DNA from: CAKRPJ01 sp934376955
GTDB taxonomy: Bacteria > Bacillota > Clostridia > Lachnospirales > Lachnospiraceae
Assembly: GCA_934376955.1 (NCBI GenBank)
Contig: CAKRPJ010000009.1
Coordinates: 17,083-81,082 of the forward strand
Reading direction: 5' to 3'
DNA: 64,000 bases
The translations under genes were made by a program, and so were the position numbers. Shown in pieces: positions 35,908 to 44,347 of the stretch (the first letter of the stretch is position 1; each line of letters opens with the position of its first letter). The notes under the pieces were generated by a model. It was given only the letters and a program-made list of their open reading frames with translations, did not search any database and was not told the origin of the DNA.

Positions 35908-36698
35908 GGAGAAGAAAAGGGTATGCGGGATACAGCGGATTCAGAAGAAGACGGAGAGGACGAAAGGCAGCAGTCATTCTTGGAGTGATCGCAGGGATAG
36001 TGATTCTTCTTGCAGTTATTGCTGCTGCAGTCCGTATCCGGGAGATCGAAGTAACAGGAAACAAGCATTATTCCGATGAACAGATCGTTGATATGCTTTT
36101 TGACGGAAAATGGTCAAGAAACTCGGCATATTGCTATTATGAGAACCGTTTCCGGGAACACAGATCTTTGCCGTTTATCGAGGATTACAAGATCAACTTT
36201 AAAAGTCCGACCAAAGTGGAGATCGTTGTCTTTGAAAAAAGCGTAGTCGGCTATGTTTCCTATATGAGCAGCTACATGTACTTTGACAAGGATGGGATCA
36301 TTGTGGAGAGCTCGGATGAACAGCTTCCGGGAGTTCCGTGGATCACTGGGCTGGAATTCGGCCATATTATCCTCCATCAGCCGCTTCCGGTGGAAAATCC
36401 GGATACCTTTGGGGATATTCTGAACCTGACTCAGGTTCTCTCCGTAAATGAGGTCAGTGTGGACAAGATATATTATAGAAGCTATGCATCCGGAAGCGGG
36501 GATGTGGAGCTGTATATCGGAGAGGTTACGGTAGAGCTTGGAAGTGCGGAGAATGTCAGCGGAAAAGTGGGAGAGCTTGCCAACATACTGCCGGAGCTTA
36601 CCGGACTTTCAGGAACTCTTTATCTGGATACCTATAATGAGGCAGACAGTACACCGACCTACACATTTAAGAAAAGCAGCGAGCAGACAGCAAATTAG
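35904..36698 (+). CDS. ftsQ: Cell division protein FtsQ/DivIB
   Basis: 264 residues from ATG 35904, which overlaps the murA stop; a GTG at 35877 would add nine residues. Very basic N-terminus, one membrane segment (AAVILGVIAGIVILLAVI), then an extracytoplasmic POTRA domain (IREIEVTGNKHYSDEQIV) and beta domain. It links FtsL/DivIC and the septal synthases. The poorly conserved sequence, topology and place just upstream of ftsZ support the call. Confidence 0.87.
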   Translation: MRRRKGYAGYSGFRRRRRGRKAAVILGVIAGIVILLAVIAAAVRIREIEVTGNKHYSDEQIVDMLFDGKWSRNSAYCYYENRFREHRSLPFIEDYKINFKSPTKVEIVVFEKSVVGYVSYMSSYMYFDKDGIIVESSDEQLPGVPWITGLEFGHIILHQPLPVENPDTFGDILNLTQVLSVNEVSVDKIYYRSYASGSGDVELYIGEVTVELGSAENVSGKVGELANILPELTGLSGTLYLDTYNEADSTPTYTFKKSSEQTAN

Positions 36699-36702
36699 TA
36701 GT

Positions 36703-36950
36703 CAAGCGGATATTCGCAATCCGCTTCGCTACGCGGCTCTACACCGAATAACTGCTCCGCAGTTGATCAGAAGGAGCTTGCACTCCTCCTGATACAAGCA
36801 AGTCCCCACCCACTGCTTATTGCTTTTCGCAATTGAAGTAGGGGACTTACTTAATTCGGTTAAATAAGTAGAAAATAATAGTTGATATTTTTATCAAAAT
36901 AAAATATGATATAAGATAGATTGACCGCAGACCACGAATGTCCGCTTTAC
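36703..36950 (+). repeat. Multibranched structured repeat, copy 2 (between ftsQ and ftsZ)
   Basis: Same order of parts as the 21.4-kb copy: hairpin AGCGGAT/ATCCGCT (36705-36725); closing stem ACCGAAT/ATTCGGT (36743-36749, 36854-36860); inside, AACTGC/GCAGTT, TCAG-AGGAG/CTCCT-CTGA (36767-36792), and a long hairpin AAGCAAGTCCCC.../GGGGACTTACTT with inner ATTGC/GCAAT (36796-36852). At 36935-36950 the complement of GTAAAGCGGACATTCG occurs, identical to 16 bases at the left end of copy 1, so this copy is bounded by inverted ends. Stem sequences differ from copy 1 but stay complementary. Confidence 0.75.
36882..36910 (+). promoter_or_regulatory. Candidate ftsZ promoter inside the repeat element
   Basis: TTGATA (36882-36887) and TATGAT (36905-36910), spacer 17. 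It lies between the large hairpin and the right inverted end of the structured repeat. Confidence 0.6.
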
Positions 36951-37024
36951 TTAGGACAAGATCCGTATAGAATATCAGGACATGAGAGCATGCAGATGTG
37001 ATTATATAAAAGGAGGAAAGAATC

Positions 37025-38209
37025 TTGTTAGATATTAGTATAAATGAGGCAGAGAACGCTGCAAGAATTCTTGTGATCGGTGTAGGCGGCGCCGGAAATA
37101 ACGCAGTAAACCGTATGGTGGACGAAAATATCCTGGGAGTAGAATTTATCGGGATCAATACAGATAAACAGGCACTTCAGTCCTGTAAGGCTCCTACTTC
37201 AATGCAGATCGGTGAGAAGCTTACAAAGGGACTGGGAGCAGGAGCTAAGCCGGAGATCGGTGAAAAGGCCGCTGAGGAGAGCCAGGAAGAACTGGCTCAG
37301 GCAATGAAGGGTGCGGATATGGTATTCGTTACCTGTGGTATGGGAGGCGGAACCGGAACCGGAGCTGCTCCTGTAATTGCAAGAATTGCCAAGGATATGG
37401 GAATCCTTACCGTCGGCGTTGTAACAAAGCCGTTCCGTTTTGAGGCAAAGCAGCGTATGAACAATGCACTGGCGGGAATTGAAAACCTTAAAAATTCCGT
37501 GGATACCCTGATCGTGATCCCGAACGACCGTCTTTTAGAGATCGTTGACAGACGGACAACCATGCCGGATGCTCTTAAGAAGGCAGATGAGGTTCTTCAG
37601 CAGGCTGTTCAGGGAATTACAGACCTGATCAATGTCCCGGGTCTGATCAATCTGGATTTCGCAGATGTCCAGACAGTTATGACAGATAAGGGTATCGCAC
37701 ATATCGGCATCGGAAAGGCAAAAGGCGATGATAAGGCTCTTGAGGCAGTAAAACAGGCTGTATCCAGCCCGCTCCTGGAAACAACGATCGAGGGTGCTTC
37801 TCATGTTATCATCAATATTTCCGGTGACATCAGCCTGATCGAGGCCAATGAGGCTGCAAGCTACGTTCAGGAGCTGGCGGGTGATGATGCCAATATTATC
37901 TTTGGTGCTATGTTTGATGAGAATGCCGAGGACGAGGCTACAATTACTGTAATTGCAACCGGTCTGAATGCTCATGGAGCGAATACTCCGGTCGAGCGTG
38001 CAATGAAGGACTTTACAAACTACAAGCAGAAAATGCCGACATCTGTTCCCAAACCGGTTCAGCCGGCGGCAAAGCCTGCACCTGCAGCCAGTGAAGCAGC
38101 GGCAGCTGCACCGCAGTTAAATATTCCGACGGGTTCTCAGGTATATCGTCCAGCCCAGAGAGAAACGCAGATCAATATACCGGATTTTTTAAGAAATCGC
38201 AATAAATAA
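37025..38209 (+). CDS. ftsZ: Cell division GTPase FtsZ
   Basis: 394 residues. Tubulin-like GTPase that forms the Z ring. Tubulin signature [13 protein letters not shown] near residue 105, N-terminal [14 protein letters not shown], and the C-terminal partner-binding tail IPDFLRNR after an Ala/Pro-rich linker. TTG start with AAAGGAGGAAAG upstream. ftsA is not next to it; the structured repeat lies between ftsQ and ftsZ. Confidence 0.97.
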   Translation: MLDISINEAENAARILVIGVGGAGNNAVNRMVDENILGVEFIGINTDKQALQSCKAPTSMQIGEKLTKGLGAGAKPEIGEKAAEESQEELAQAMKGADMVFVTCGMGGGTGTGAAPVIARIAKDMGILTVGVVTKPFRFEAKQRMNNALAGIENLKNSVDTLIVIPNDRLLEIVDRRTTMPDALKKADEVLQQAVQGITDLINVPGLINLDFADVQTVMTDKGIAHIGIGKAKGDDKALEAVKQAVSSPLLETTIEGASHVIINISGDISLIEANEAASYVQELAGDDANIIFGAMFDENAEDEATITVIATGLNAHGANTPVERAMKDFTNYKQKMPTSVPKPVQPAAKPAPAASEAAAAAPQLNIPTGSQVYRPAQRETQINIPDFLRNRNK

Positions 38210-38392
38210 ATTCTAATATCGAATGGATGCTTCAGGTGCCGTATATAATGCGGCACCTGTCTTTCTATATCAATTCAAAGATCATCTTGTGACCGGATCT
38301 GACATTATTTTTCACCAATTCAATGAATATTACAATTACAGAAGAATAAGCACGGAAAATGCGATGAAAATCGGGTATTTTCCCTCATGCTT

Positions 38393-38424
38393 TGACAAAA
38401 TCCGAAAGCAAACAAGGGTATAAT
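38393..38424 (+). promoter_or_regulatory. Candidate Spo0A-dependent promoter of spoIIGA-sigE
   Basis: TTGACA (38393-38398) and TATAAT (38419-38424) with a 20-base spacer, too long for ordinary sigma-A use. Bacillus spoIIG has the same design (22-base spacer), with Spo0A~P bound over the -35. Here TTTGACA differs by one base from a reverse 0A box (TTCGACA). Confidence 0.5.
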
Positions 38425-38467
38425 TGTGTCTGTTATCTGAGACAGAGGACAAATGGGAGGAATGCTT

Positions 38468-39280
38468 TTGGAGTATGTGTTTTACCCGGATGTGTTCTTT
38501 CTTACCGCATTTATCCTGAACCTGCTGAGCCTGCTCCTTACCGGGATACTGGGCAGAAGGAAGGGGAAAATTAAAAGACTGGCAGCGGCCGCTCTGGCAG
38601 GCAGTGTTTGGAATCTGGTTATTTTTCTGACTCCGCTTCTGCCGCCTTTGCTGGAGCTTTTTTTCACTCTCTTTTTCGCCGGGAGCTTTATGACATCCTA
38701 TGCCTTTTCACTGAAGTCATTACCGGAAATTCTCAGAGCAGACGGTCTTTTATTGCTCTCGGTCTTTTTAACCGGTGGGATATTCCTGTTTTTGCGGGAA
38801 TCCGTAGCACTTTCGGAGGGAGAAACAATGGCGGTACTCCTTTTATCATCTGTCGGCGTCCTTTCCTTCCTCAAAGGAGTCGTAAAGGAAAGAGCCAGAG
38901 GAAGGGAGCGGTATTCTGTATGGCTCTATTACAGAGATAAGAAAAAGGAATTTACCGCTCTGGCAGATTCCGGAAACCGCCTTGTTGAGCCGGTTACGGG
39001 AAAGCCGGTCAGTGTGATCTCGGCGGAGGACTGCCTAGGATTTTGCGATACGCTCACATCGATCCTTTACATACCATATCGTGCAGTAGGAACAGGAAGG
39101 GGAATGCTTGCAGGAACCATTTTCGATAAAATGGAGATTTTCTGCGATGGGGCGGTTTATGAGATCGAAAGACCGATCATCGCTATCTGCAGGGAAAGAC
39201 TCTCATCGGAAAATGATTTTTCTATGCTGATCCCGGAAGAATTCATAATTTCTGAAGGAACATACAGCTGCAGATCCTGA
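38468..39280 (+). CDS. spoIIGA: Sigma-E processing peptidase SpoIIGA
   Basis: 270 residues from TTG 38468, which has GGGAGG seven bases upstream; ATG 38453 is the alternative. Five membrane segments in the first ~140 residues, then a cytosolic aspartic-protease-like domain with the catalytic motif ADSGN. It cuts the pro-peptide from sigma-E in the mother cell after a signal from the forespore. Directly upstream of sigE, as in all spore-formers. Confidence 0.9.
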   Translation: MEYVFYPDVFFLTAFILNLLSLLLTGILGRRKGKIKRLAAAALAGSVWNLVIFLTPLLPPLLELFFTLFFAGSFMTSYAFSLKSLPEILRADGLLLLSVFLTGGIFLFLRESVALSEGETMAVLLLSSVGVLSFLKGVVKERARGRERYSVWLYYRDKKKEFTALADSGNRLVEPVTGKPVSVISAEDCLGFCDTLTSILYIPYRAVGTGRGMLAGTIFDKMEIFCDGAVYEIERPIIAICRERLSSENDFSMLIPEEFIISEGTYSCRS

Positions 39281-39301
39281 CAGAGGAAAAGGAGGAGTTT
39301 C

Positions 39302-40042
39302 ATGGTTATAAAATTATCAGTACCAAATCGCTTTAAGTTAAAAAAGGTAACGGGCTTCCGCACCGTGCTGGTGAAAAAGCAGGGAGAGATCCACTATATA
39401 GGTGGTGCAGATGTTCTTCCGGCGCCGCTTACCCAGGAGGAGGAGAGCAGGACACTGGCTTTTCTCGGAACGGAATATGAGAAAGAAGCACGATCTGCCC
39501 TGATCGAACATAACCTGCGTCTTGTTGTTTACATAGCAAAAAAATTTGACAATACGAGTGTGGGAGTGGAGGATCTGATCTCCATCGGCACGATCGGACT
39601 GATCAAAGCCATCAATACATTTGATATGGCAAAGAACATCAAGCTTGCAACCTACGCATCCAGGTGTATTGAAAATGAGATATTAATGTATCTGCGGAGA
39701 ACAAGCAAGACGAAGCTGGAGGTATCCATCGATGAACCGCTTAATGTGGACTGGGACGGAAATGAGCTTCTTCTTTCCGATATTCTGGGTACGGATGAGG
39801 ATGTGATCTCCAAAGGGATCGAGGACGAGATCGAAAAGGAGCTGTTGAATCATGCCATCGACCAGCTCAGCCCGAGGGAGAGAAGGATCGTGGAGCTGAG
39901 ATTTGGCCTAAAACAGCCGGATGGGGCGGAGATGACGCAGAAGGAGGTGGCAGATCTTATGGGGATCTCCCAGTCATACATTTCACGGCTGGAGAAAAAG
40001 ATCATGAAGCGGTTAAGAAAGGAAATTGTACGATATGAATAG
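39302..40042 (+). CDS. sigE: RNA polymerase sporulation sigma factor SigE
   Basis: 246 residues. The N-terminal ~27 residues are the hydrophobic/basic pro-sequence, followed by the cleavage-region motif [13 protein letters not shown]. Regions 2 ([19 protein letters not shown]) and 4 ([20 protein letters not shown]) are complete. It is the first mother-cell sigma factor. AGGAGGAG precedes the ATG. sigG, which follows sigE in Bacillus, is not next here: a terminator comes after. Confidence 0.95.
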   Translation: MVIKLSVPNRFKLKKVTGFRTVLVKKQGEIHYIGGADVLPAPLTQEEESRTLAFLGTEYEKEARSALIEHNLRLVVYIAKKFDNTSVGVEDLISIGTIGLIKAINTFDMAKNIKLATYASRCIENEILMYLRRTSKTKLEVSIDEPLNVDWDGNELLLSDILGTDEDVISKGIEDEIEKELLNHAIDQLSPRERRIVELRFGLKQPDGAEMTQKEVADLMGISQSYISRLEKKIMKRLRKEIVRYE

Positions 40043-40080
40043 GATCGTTGGAAGGCTGTAAAAAGAATGCTTAAATAACA

Positions 40081-40141
40081 GAAAGGAGTGCCGGTTAATA
40101 ACTGAAGGACGAAGCATTCAGTTATTTCAGGCACTCCTTTA
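40081..40141. terminator. Bidirectional terminator after sigE
   Basis: Outer stem AAAGGAGTGCC / GGCACTCCTTT and inner AATAACTGA / TCAGTTATT, near-perfect across 61 bases, T runs on both ends; it serves the converging genes. Confidence 0.8.
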
Positions 40142-40160
40142 AAATGCAGCGGAATATGGA

Positions 40161-40859
40161 TCAATTGCTGCCGTAAAGACGGGAGTAGATCATTTCGCAG
40201 AGAGCATCCACGTAGGATTGGTCGGGCAGATCGCGTCCGGTTATCAGGTAATCCTGGATCAGCTCAAACCGCTTGAGGCTCAATTCCTCATCGGAAAGTG
40301 TTTCCTCCTCCATACGGATCTGATCATCGAGATCGCTTCCGGAGTAGGTTTTAACAAACCACTGAAGGATCTCCTCCGTTTCCTTTTCTTCATCGGCTGC
40401 CTGTGTTTTTAATACCCGGGCAGATTTCTTAGAGGAGAATGCGATGAGAAAAGAACCGACAGTCATAAATATAAGAAGTCCGTCAAAGACGTATTTGGAA
40501 AATCCTGCCATAGGAAGGCGGATCACTCCTGCTAAGATAAGGATCGTGGCAGCTGCCAATGCTCCGCCGATCAGGAAAAAAGCAAAAGCGGAGGAATTCA
40601 TATCTTCATAGCGCTGTTCCTTGTTGACGTAAGCCTTTGCTGCTTCCGGCTTCTGATCCTGCGTTTTATCTGATCCTTCTGTATCTTCTGCTTTCATTGG
40701 TTCTTCATACCTAAGGCGCATTTCTTCCTCTTTTTTTGCCTGCTCCGCCTGCTTCAGCGCCTCCGCAGTCTCTCTGGATTCTACAAGTGGGCCATGGCAG
40801 TCAGTGCATTCTGTAACGCCATCCACAAATTCCATATCACATTTTGGACAATACGGCAT
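40161..40859 (-). CDS. Zinc-ribbon membrane protein, function unknown
   Basis: 232 residues. N-terminal zinc ribbon (CPKC...CTDC, residues 4-20), an acidic/Lys linker, two membrane segments (~95-118 and ~125-145), and a cytosolic helical tail. No family role is known to me. It is monocistronic with a promoter at 40936 and a GGAAGGGG ribosome site. Confidence 0.8.
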   Translation of the reverse strand: MPYCPKCDMEFVDGVTECTDCHGPLVESRETAEALKQAEQAKKEEEMRLRYEEPMKAEDTEGSDKTQDQKPEAAKAYVNKEQRYEDMNSSAFAFFLIGGALAAATILILAGVIRLPMAGFSKYVFDGLLIFMTVGSFLIAFSSKKSARVLKTQAADEEKETEEILQWFVKTYSGSDLDDQIRMEEETLSDEELSLKRFELIQDYLITGRDLPDQSYVDALCEMIYSRLYGSN

Positions 40860-40935
40860 AATACCCCTTCCTTTCTGAGCAGCGGCCTCCGTTATCGGCA
40901 GTTTGACCGGGAGCGGCCCTGCTTCACTTCATTCG

Positions 40936-40964
40936 ATTATACATGATAATCAAAAAAACGTCCA
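40936..40964 (-). promoter_or_regulatory. Candidate promoter of the zinc-ribbon membrane protein
   Basis: Minus strand: TGGACG, 17 bases, TATAAT, ~75 bases before the start codon. Confidence 0.5.
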
Positions 40965-41057
40965 CACTTTCTCCTTTTTTATGCTTCCATTTCGAGGGAA
41001 AATACGATAGAATTAGATGGCATATAGAAAAAGCCGGAAAAAGAAAGGGGCAGATTT

Positions 41058-41969
41058 ATGAAAATTGCGGTTGTAACTGACAGCAACAGCGGAATTACAC
41101 AAAAGCAGGCATCAGAAATGGGGATCTATGTTCTTCCGATGCCGTTTATGATAGATGGAGAAACCTATTTTGAGGATATTTCCTTAAGCCATGAGGAGTT
41201 TTATAATAGAATGGAGGGAAATGCTGATATATCGACATCCCAGCCCTCACCGGCGGATGTGATGAAGCTGTGGGATGAGCTCCTTGAAACATACGACCAG
41301 ATCCTCCATATTCCTATGTCCAGCGGCTTGTCCGGTTCCTGCGAAACGGCAATGATGCTGGCTTCCGATGAAAAATACGAAGATAAGGTTTTTGTTGTCA
41401 ACAACCAGAGGATCTCTGTGACACAGGCCCAGTCGGTAAAGGATGCCCTTATGCTGATCGAACTGGGGGCGGATGCAGGCCGCGTTAAGGAACGCCTCGA
41501 GGAAACAAAATTCGATTCGATCATTTTCGTTGCAGTAGATACGTTAAAGTATCTGAAAAAGGGCGGAAGGATCACTCCTGCTGCCGCGGCCTTAGGAACT
41601 CTTTTAAAGATCAAGCCGGTTCTGGTGATACTGGGCGAAAAGCTGGATGCCTTTGCAAAAGCGAGAACCATAAAGCAGGCCAAGGCCCTTATGCTGACGG
41701 CCATCCAGAAGGAGCTTGAAACACGCTTTGACGATCCGGAATGCAGAAGCTGCCATATCGGGATCGCACATACCCGCAACGAAGCGGAGGCAGAGGAATT
41801 CAGAAAAGAGGTACAGGAGAAATATCCGTATGCGGATATCGTGGTCGCACCTCTTTCCCTCAGCGTGTCCTGTCATATCGGACCGGGCTGTCTGGCAATT
41901 ACGGCAACAAGAAAGATGGTAGAACAATATGAATACGATGAAAAAAAGGCTGAGGGAGTTTTATCATAA
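41058..41969 (+). CDS. DegV family fatty-acid-binding protein
   Basis: 303 residues of the DegV/FakB fold. In Gram-positive bacteria FakB proteins present exogenous fatty acids to the kinase FakA. Motifs TDSNSGI, SSGLSGSCETA and YLKKGGRI are visible. No fakA is in the window. The kinase gene begins 41 bases before its stop, so the two are translationally coupled. Confidence 0.9.
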   Translation: MKIAVVTDSNSGITQKQASEMGIYVLPMPFMIDGETYFEDISLSHEEFYNRMEGNADISTSQPSPADVMKLWDELLETYDQILHIPMSSGLSGSCETAMMLASDEKYEDKVFVVNNQRISVTQAQSVKDALMLIELGADAGRVKERLEETKFDSIIFVAVDTLKYLKKGGRITPAAAALGTLLKIKPVLVILGEKLDAFAKARTIKQAKALMLTAIQKELETRFDDPECRSCHIGIAHTRNEAEAEEFRKEVQEKYPYADIVVAPLSLSVSCHIGPGCLAITATRKMVEQYEYDEKKAEGVLS

Positions 41970-43401
41970 GCATACTCCCAGCATCCGTGTCCCAATGATG
42001 GTGTTTATGGTCCTTATCTGCATGATCCCCCTCTACATTCAGGGGCGTGTCCTTGCAAGTGCCTCAAGGCAGGATCAGATCAGCCGCAGGATCATTGACG
42101 TGCAGAACCAATGCCAGATCTTAAGCAACAAGATGTCAAGAAATGGTTACCTGACAAATTCGTCAGCAGATAATGCGGTGACAGATACGGAGCTTTCCAT
42201 ACTGGCTGACACGTTCAACGGAAGAATATTGATCATTAATTCAGGCTTTCGCAGCATAAAGGATACATTTTCCCTTTCGGAAGGAAAGATATGCATCGCA
42301 GACGAGATCATAAGCTGCTTCCAGGGTGAGAATACCAGCAAATACAACACGGAAAAGCATTATTTCCTTCTGACGATCCCCATCGCCGAAAATGTCCAGA
42401 CACTGGAGGGGAACACTCCGGGAAAGACGGCAGGAGTAATGGTCGTTACCGCTTCCACTGAGAGTATGTTTATGCTGGAGGAGAAATTAAGGAGCAAGTC
42501 GGCCCTGTATGAGCTTATCATATTTGTGACAGTCCTGATCCTCAGCGCAGCGGCCGCAGTTGTTTTTATCCGGCCGTTTGAGTCTATCGTGTCCTCGTTA
42601 AATCGTGTGGCCGAAGGAAATCTGGATGAGGATTTTTCCGAGACATCCTGTAAAGAGACGATCAGAATGTCGGAAGCCGTAAACAAGACGCTGAAGGCGT
42701 TAAAGGCCGTCGACCAGTCGAGGCAGGAGTTTGTGTCAAACGTATCCCATGAATTAAAGACGCCCATCACATCGATCCGTGTGCTGGCAGATTCTTTGAT
42801 GGGAATGGAGGATGCTCCTAAGGAATTATATCAGGAGTTTATGCAGGATATCTCCGATGAGATTGACAGGGAGAGCCAGATCATCGACGACCTTTTAACC
42901 CTCGTCCGTATGGATAAGGCCTCCGCGGAGCTTAACGTCGCACAGGTAAATATCAATGGACAGGTGGAGCTTGTTCTGAAAAGACTCCGCCCGATCGCCA
43001 GAAAACGGAACATTGAGCTGATCTTTGAGAGCATGCGTGAGGTAGTGGCGGATGTAGACGAAGTGAAATTCTCTCTTGCCCTTAACAATCTCGTAGAGAA
43101 TGCGATCAAATATAATAAAGAAGACGGATGGGTCCGGGTCACGCTGGATGCCGATCATAAATTCTTTTATGTAAAGGTCTCCGATTCCGGTGTCGGTATC
43201 CCCGATGAATTGCGGGATCGGGTATTTGAGAGGTTCTATCGGGTCGATAAGGCCAGATCCAGAGAGACCGGAGGAACCGGTCTGGGGCTTGCGATCACAA
43301 AGAGTGTTATCCTCATGCATCATGGAGCCGTCCGTGTGGAGAGCAGAGAGGGTGTTGGTACGACATTTGCCGTGCGTGTCCCGCTGATCTACATCCCGTA
43401 G
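41929..43401 (+). CDS. Membrane sensor histidine kinase (HAMP, PhoR/MtrB-like)
   Basis: 490 residues. Two membrane segments (~18-38 and ~190-212) frame a ~150-residue extracytoplasmic sensor; then HAMP, HisKA with SHELKTPITS, and a HATPase with N box NNLVENAIKYN, G1 DSGVGIPDE and G2 GGTGLGLAITK. All catalytic boxes are intact. No response regulator is adjacent, so it is an orphan here. It overlaps degV by 41 bases, and the GerMN lipoprotein follows within about ten bases. Confidence 0.92.
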   Translation: MNTMKKRLREFYHKHTPSIRVPMMVFMVLICMIPLYIQGRVLASASRQDQISRRIIDVQNQCQILSNKMSRNGYLTNSSADNAVTDTELSILADTFNGRILIINSGFRSIKDTFSLSEGKICIADEIISCFQGENTSKYNTEKHYFLLTIPIAENVQTLEGNTPGKTAGVMVVTASTESMFMLEEKLRSKSALYELIIFVTVLILSAAAAVVFIRPFESIVSSLNRVAEGNLDEDFSETSCKETIRMSEAVNKTLKALKAVDQSRQEFVSNVSHELKTPITSIRVLADSLMGMEDAPKELYQEFMQDISDEIDRESQIIDDLLTLVRMDKASAELNVAQVNINGQVELVLKRLRPIARKRNIELIFESMREVVADVDEVKFSLALNNLVENAIKYNKEDGWVRVTLDADHKFFYVKVSDSGVGIPDELRDRVFERFYRVDKARSRETGGTGLGLAITKSVILMHHGAVRVESREGVGTTFAVRVPLIYIP

Positions 43402-43411
43402 GAGAATGAAT

Positions 43412-44347
43412 ATGAAACAATTTAAATTATTTATTGCAGCATCTTTTCTGATCCTTGCGGGTATTTTTTGCGGAGGCTGCACAAATAAAAAAGCCGGGGA
43501 CGATGTTCCGGGATATACGGTGTATTATCTGAATACGCAGGGACGGAGTCTGGTGGGAAATGAGTATAAAACCCCAGAGACGGACAAGCTCCTGCTGGTG
43601 GAGGAGCTTTTAGAGAGGATGAGAAACGTACCTTCCGATCTGGACTGCCAGAGCGCGATCCCGGTCAGAGTGGGAGATTTTACGGAGAAAATGGAGCGCA
43701 ATGTCCTGTATCTTTATACAGACAGCAATTATGCACTGATGAATTCCGTGCAGGAGATCCTGTGCCGGGCTGCCCTTACAAAAACGCTGACTCAGATTGA
43801 AGGGATCGATTATCTTTGCATCTACTGTGCCGACCAGCCTCTTGTGGACAGTGCGGGAAATCCGGTCGGAATGATGAGCGCTTCCGATTTCCTCGACAGT
43901 GTCCGTGATGTCAATTCCTTTGAAAAGACAGAGCTGATCCTGTATTTTGCAAACGAAGAAGGAGACAAGCTGGTGGAGGAAAAGCGTGCGGTGATGAGAA
44001 ATACGAATACCTCACTGGAAAAGCTGATTGTAGAACAGCTGATCGAGGGGCCGCAGCAGCCGGGCTGTTATCCTACACTTCCTGAAGATGTAAAGCTTCT
44101 CAATGTGACGGTAAATGAAGCAGTATGCTCGATAAATCTGGATTCCGGCTTTTTAAACAACACGTTAGAGGTGTTAGATTATATTCCGATCTATTCGATC
44201 GTAAACTCTCTGTCGGAGCTATCGACAGTGAGCCATGTTCAGATCCGTATCAACGGATCGCAGGACGCGGTGTTCCGCGATCAGATTCCTTTAAATACTC
44301 TGTTTGAACGGAATTATGAGTATATGGAGGGAGGAGAAAAGAATTAA
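43412..44347 (+). CDS. GerMN-domain lipoprotein
   Basis: 311 residues from ATG 43412, eight bases after TAGGAGA; ATG 43406 is too close to that site. Signal peptide ending at FCGGC with an imperfect lipobox, then two GerMN domains (~35-150 and ~165-290). GerMN domains occur in spore GerM and in actinobacterial LpqB, which modulates the kinase MtrB. Its tight linkage to the kinase suggests a sensor accessory role (inference). Confidence 0.85.
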   Translation: MKQFKLFIAASFLILAGIFCGGCTNKKAGDDVPGYTVYYLNTQGRSLVGNEYKTPETDKLLLVEELLERMRNVPSDLDCQSAIPVRVGDFTEKMERNVLYLYTDSNYALMNSVQEILCRAALTKTLTQIEGIDYLCIYCADQPLVDSAGNPVGMMSASDFLDSVRDVNSFEKTELILYFANEEGDKLVEEKRAVMRNTNTSLEKLIVEQLIEGPQQPGCYPTLPEDVKLLNVTVNEAVCSINLDSGFLNNTLEVLDYIPIYSIVNSLSELSTVSHVQIRINGSQDAVFRDQIPLNTLFERNYEYMEGGEKN

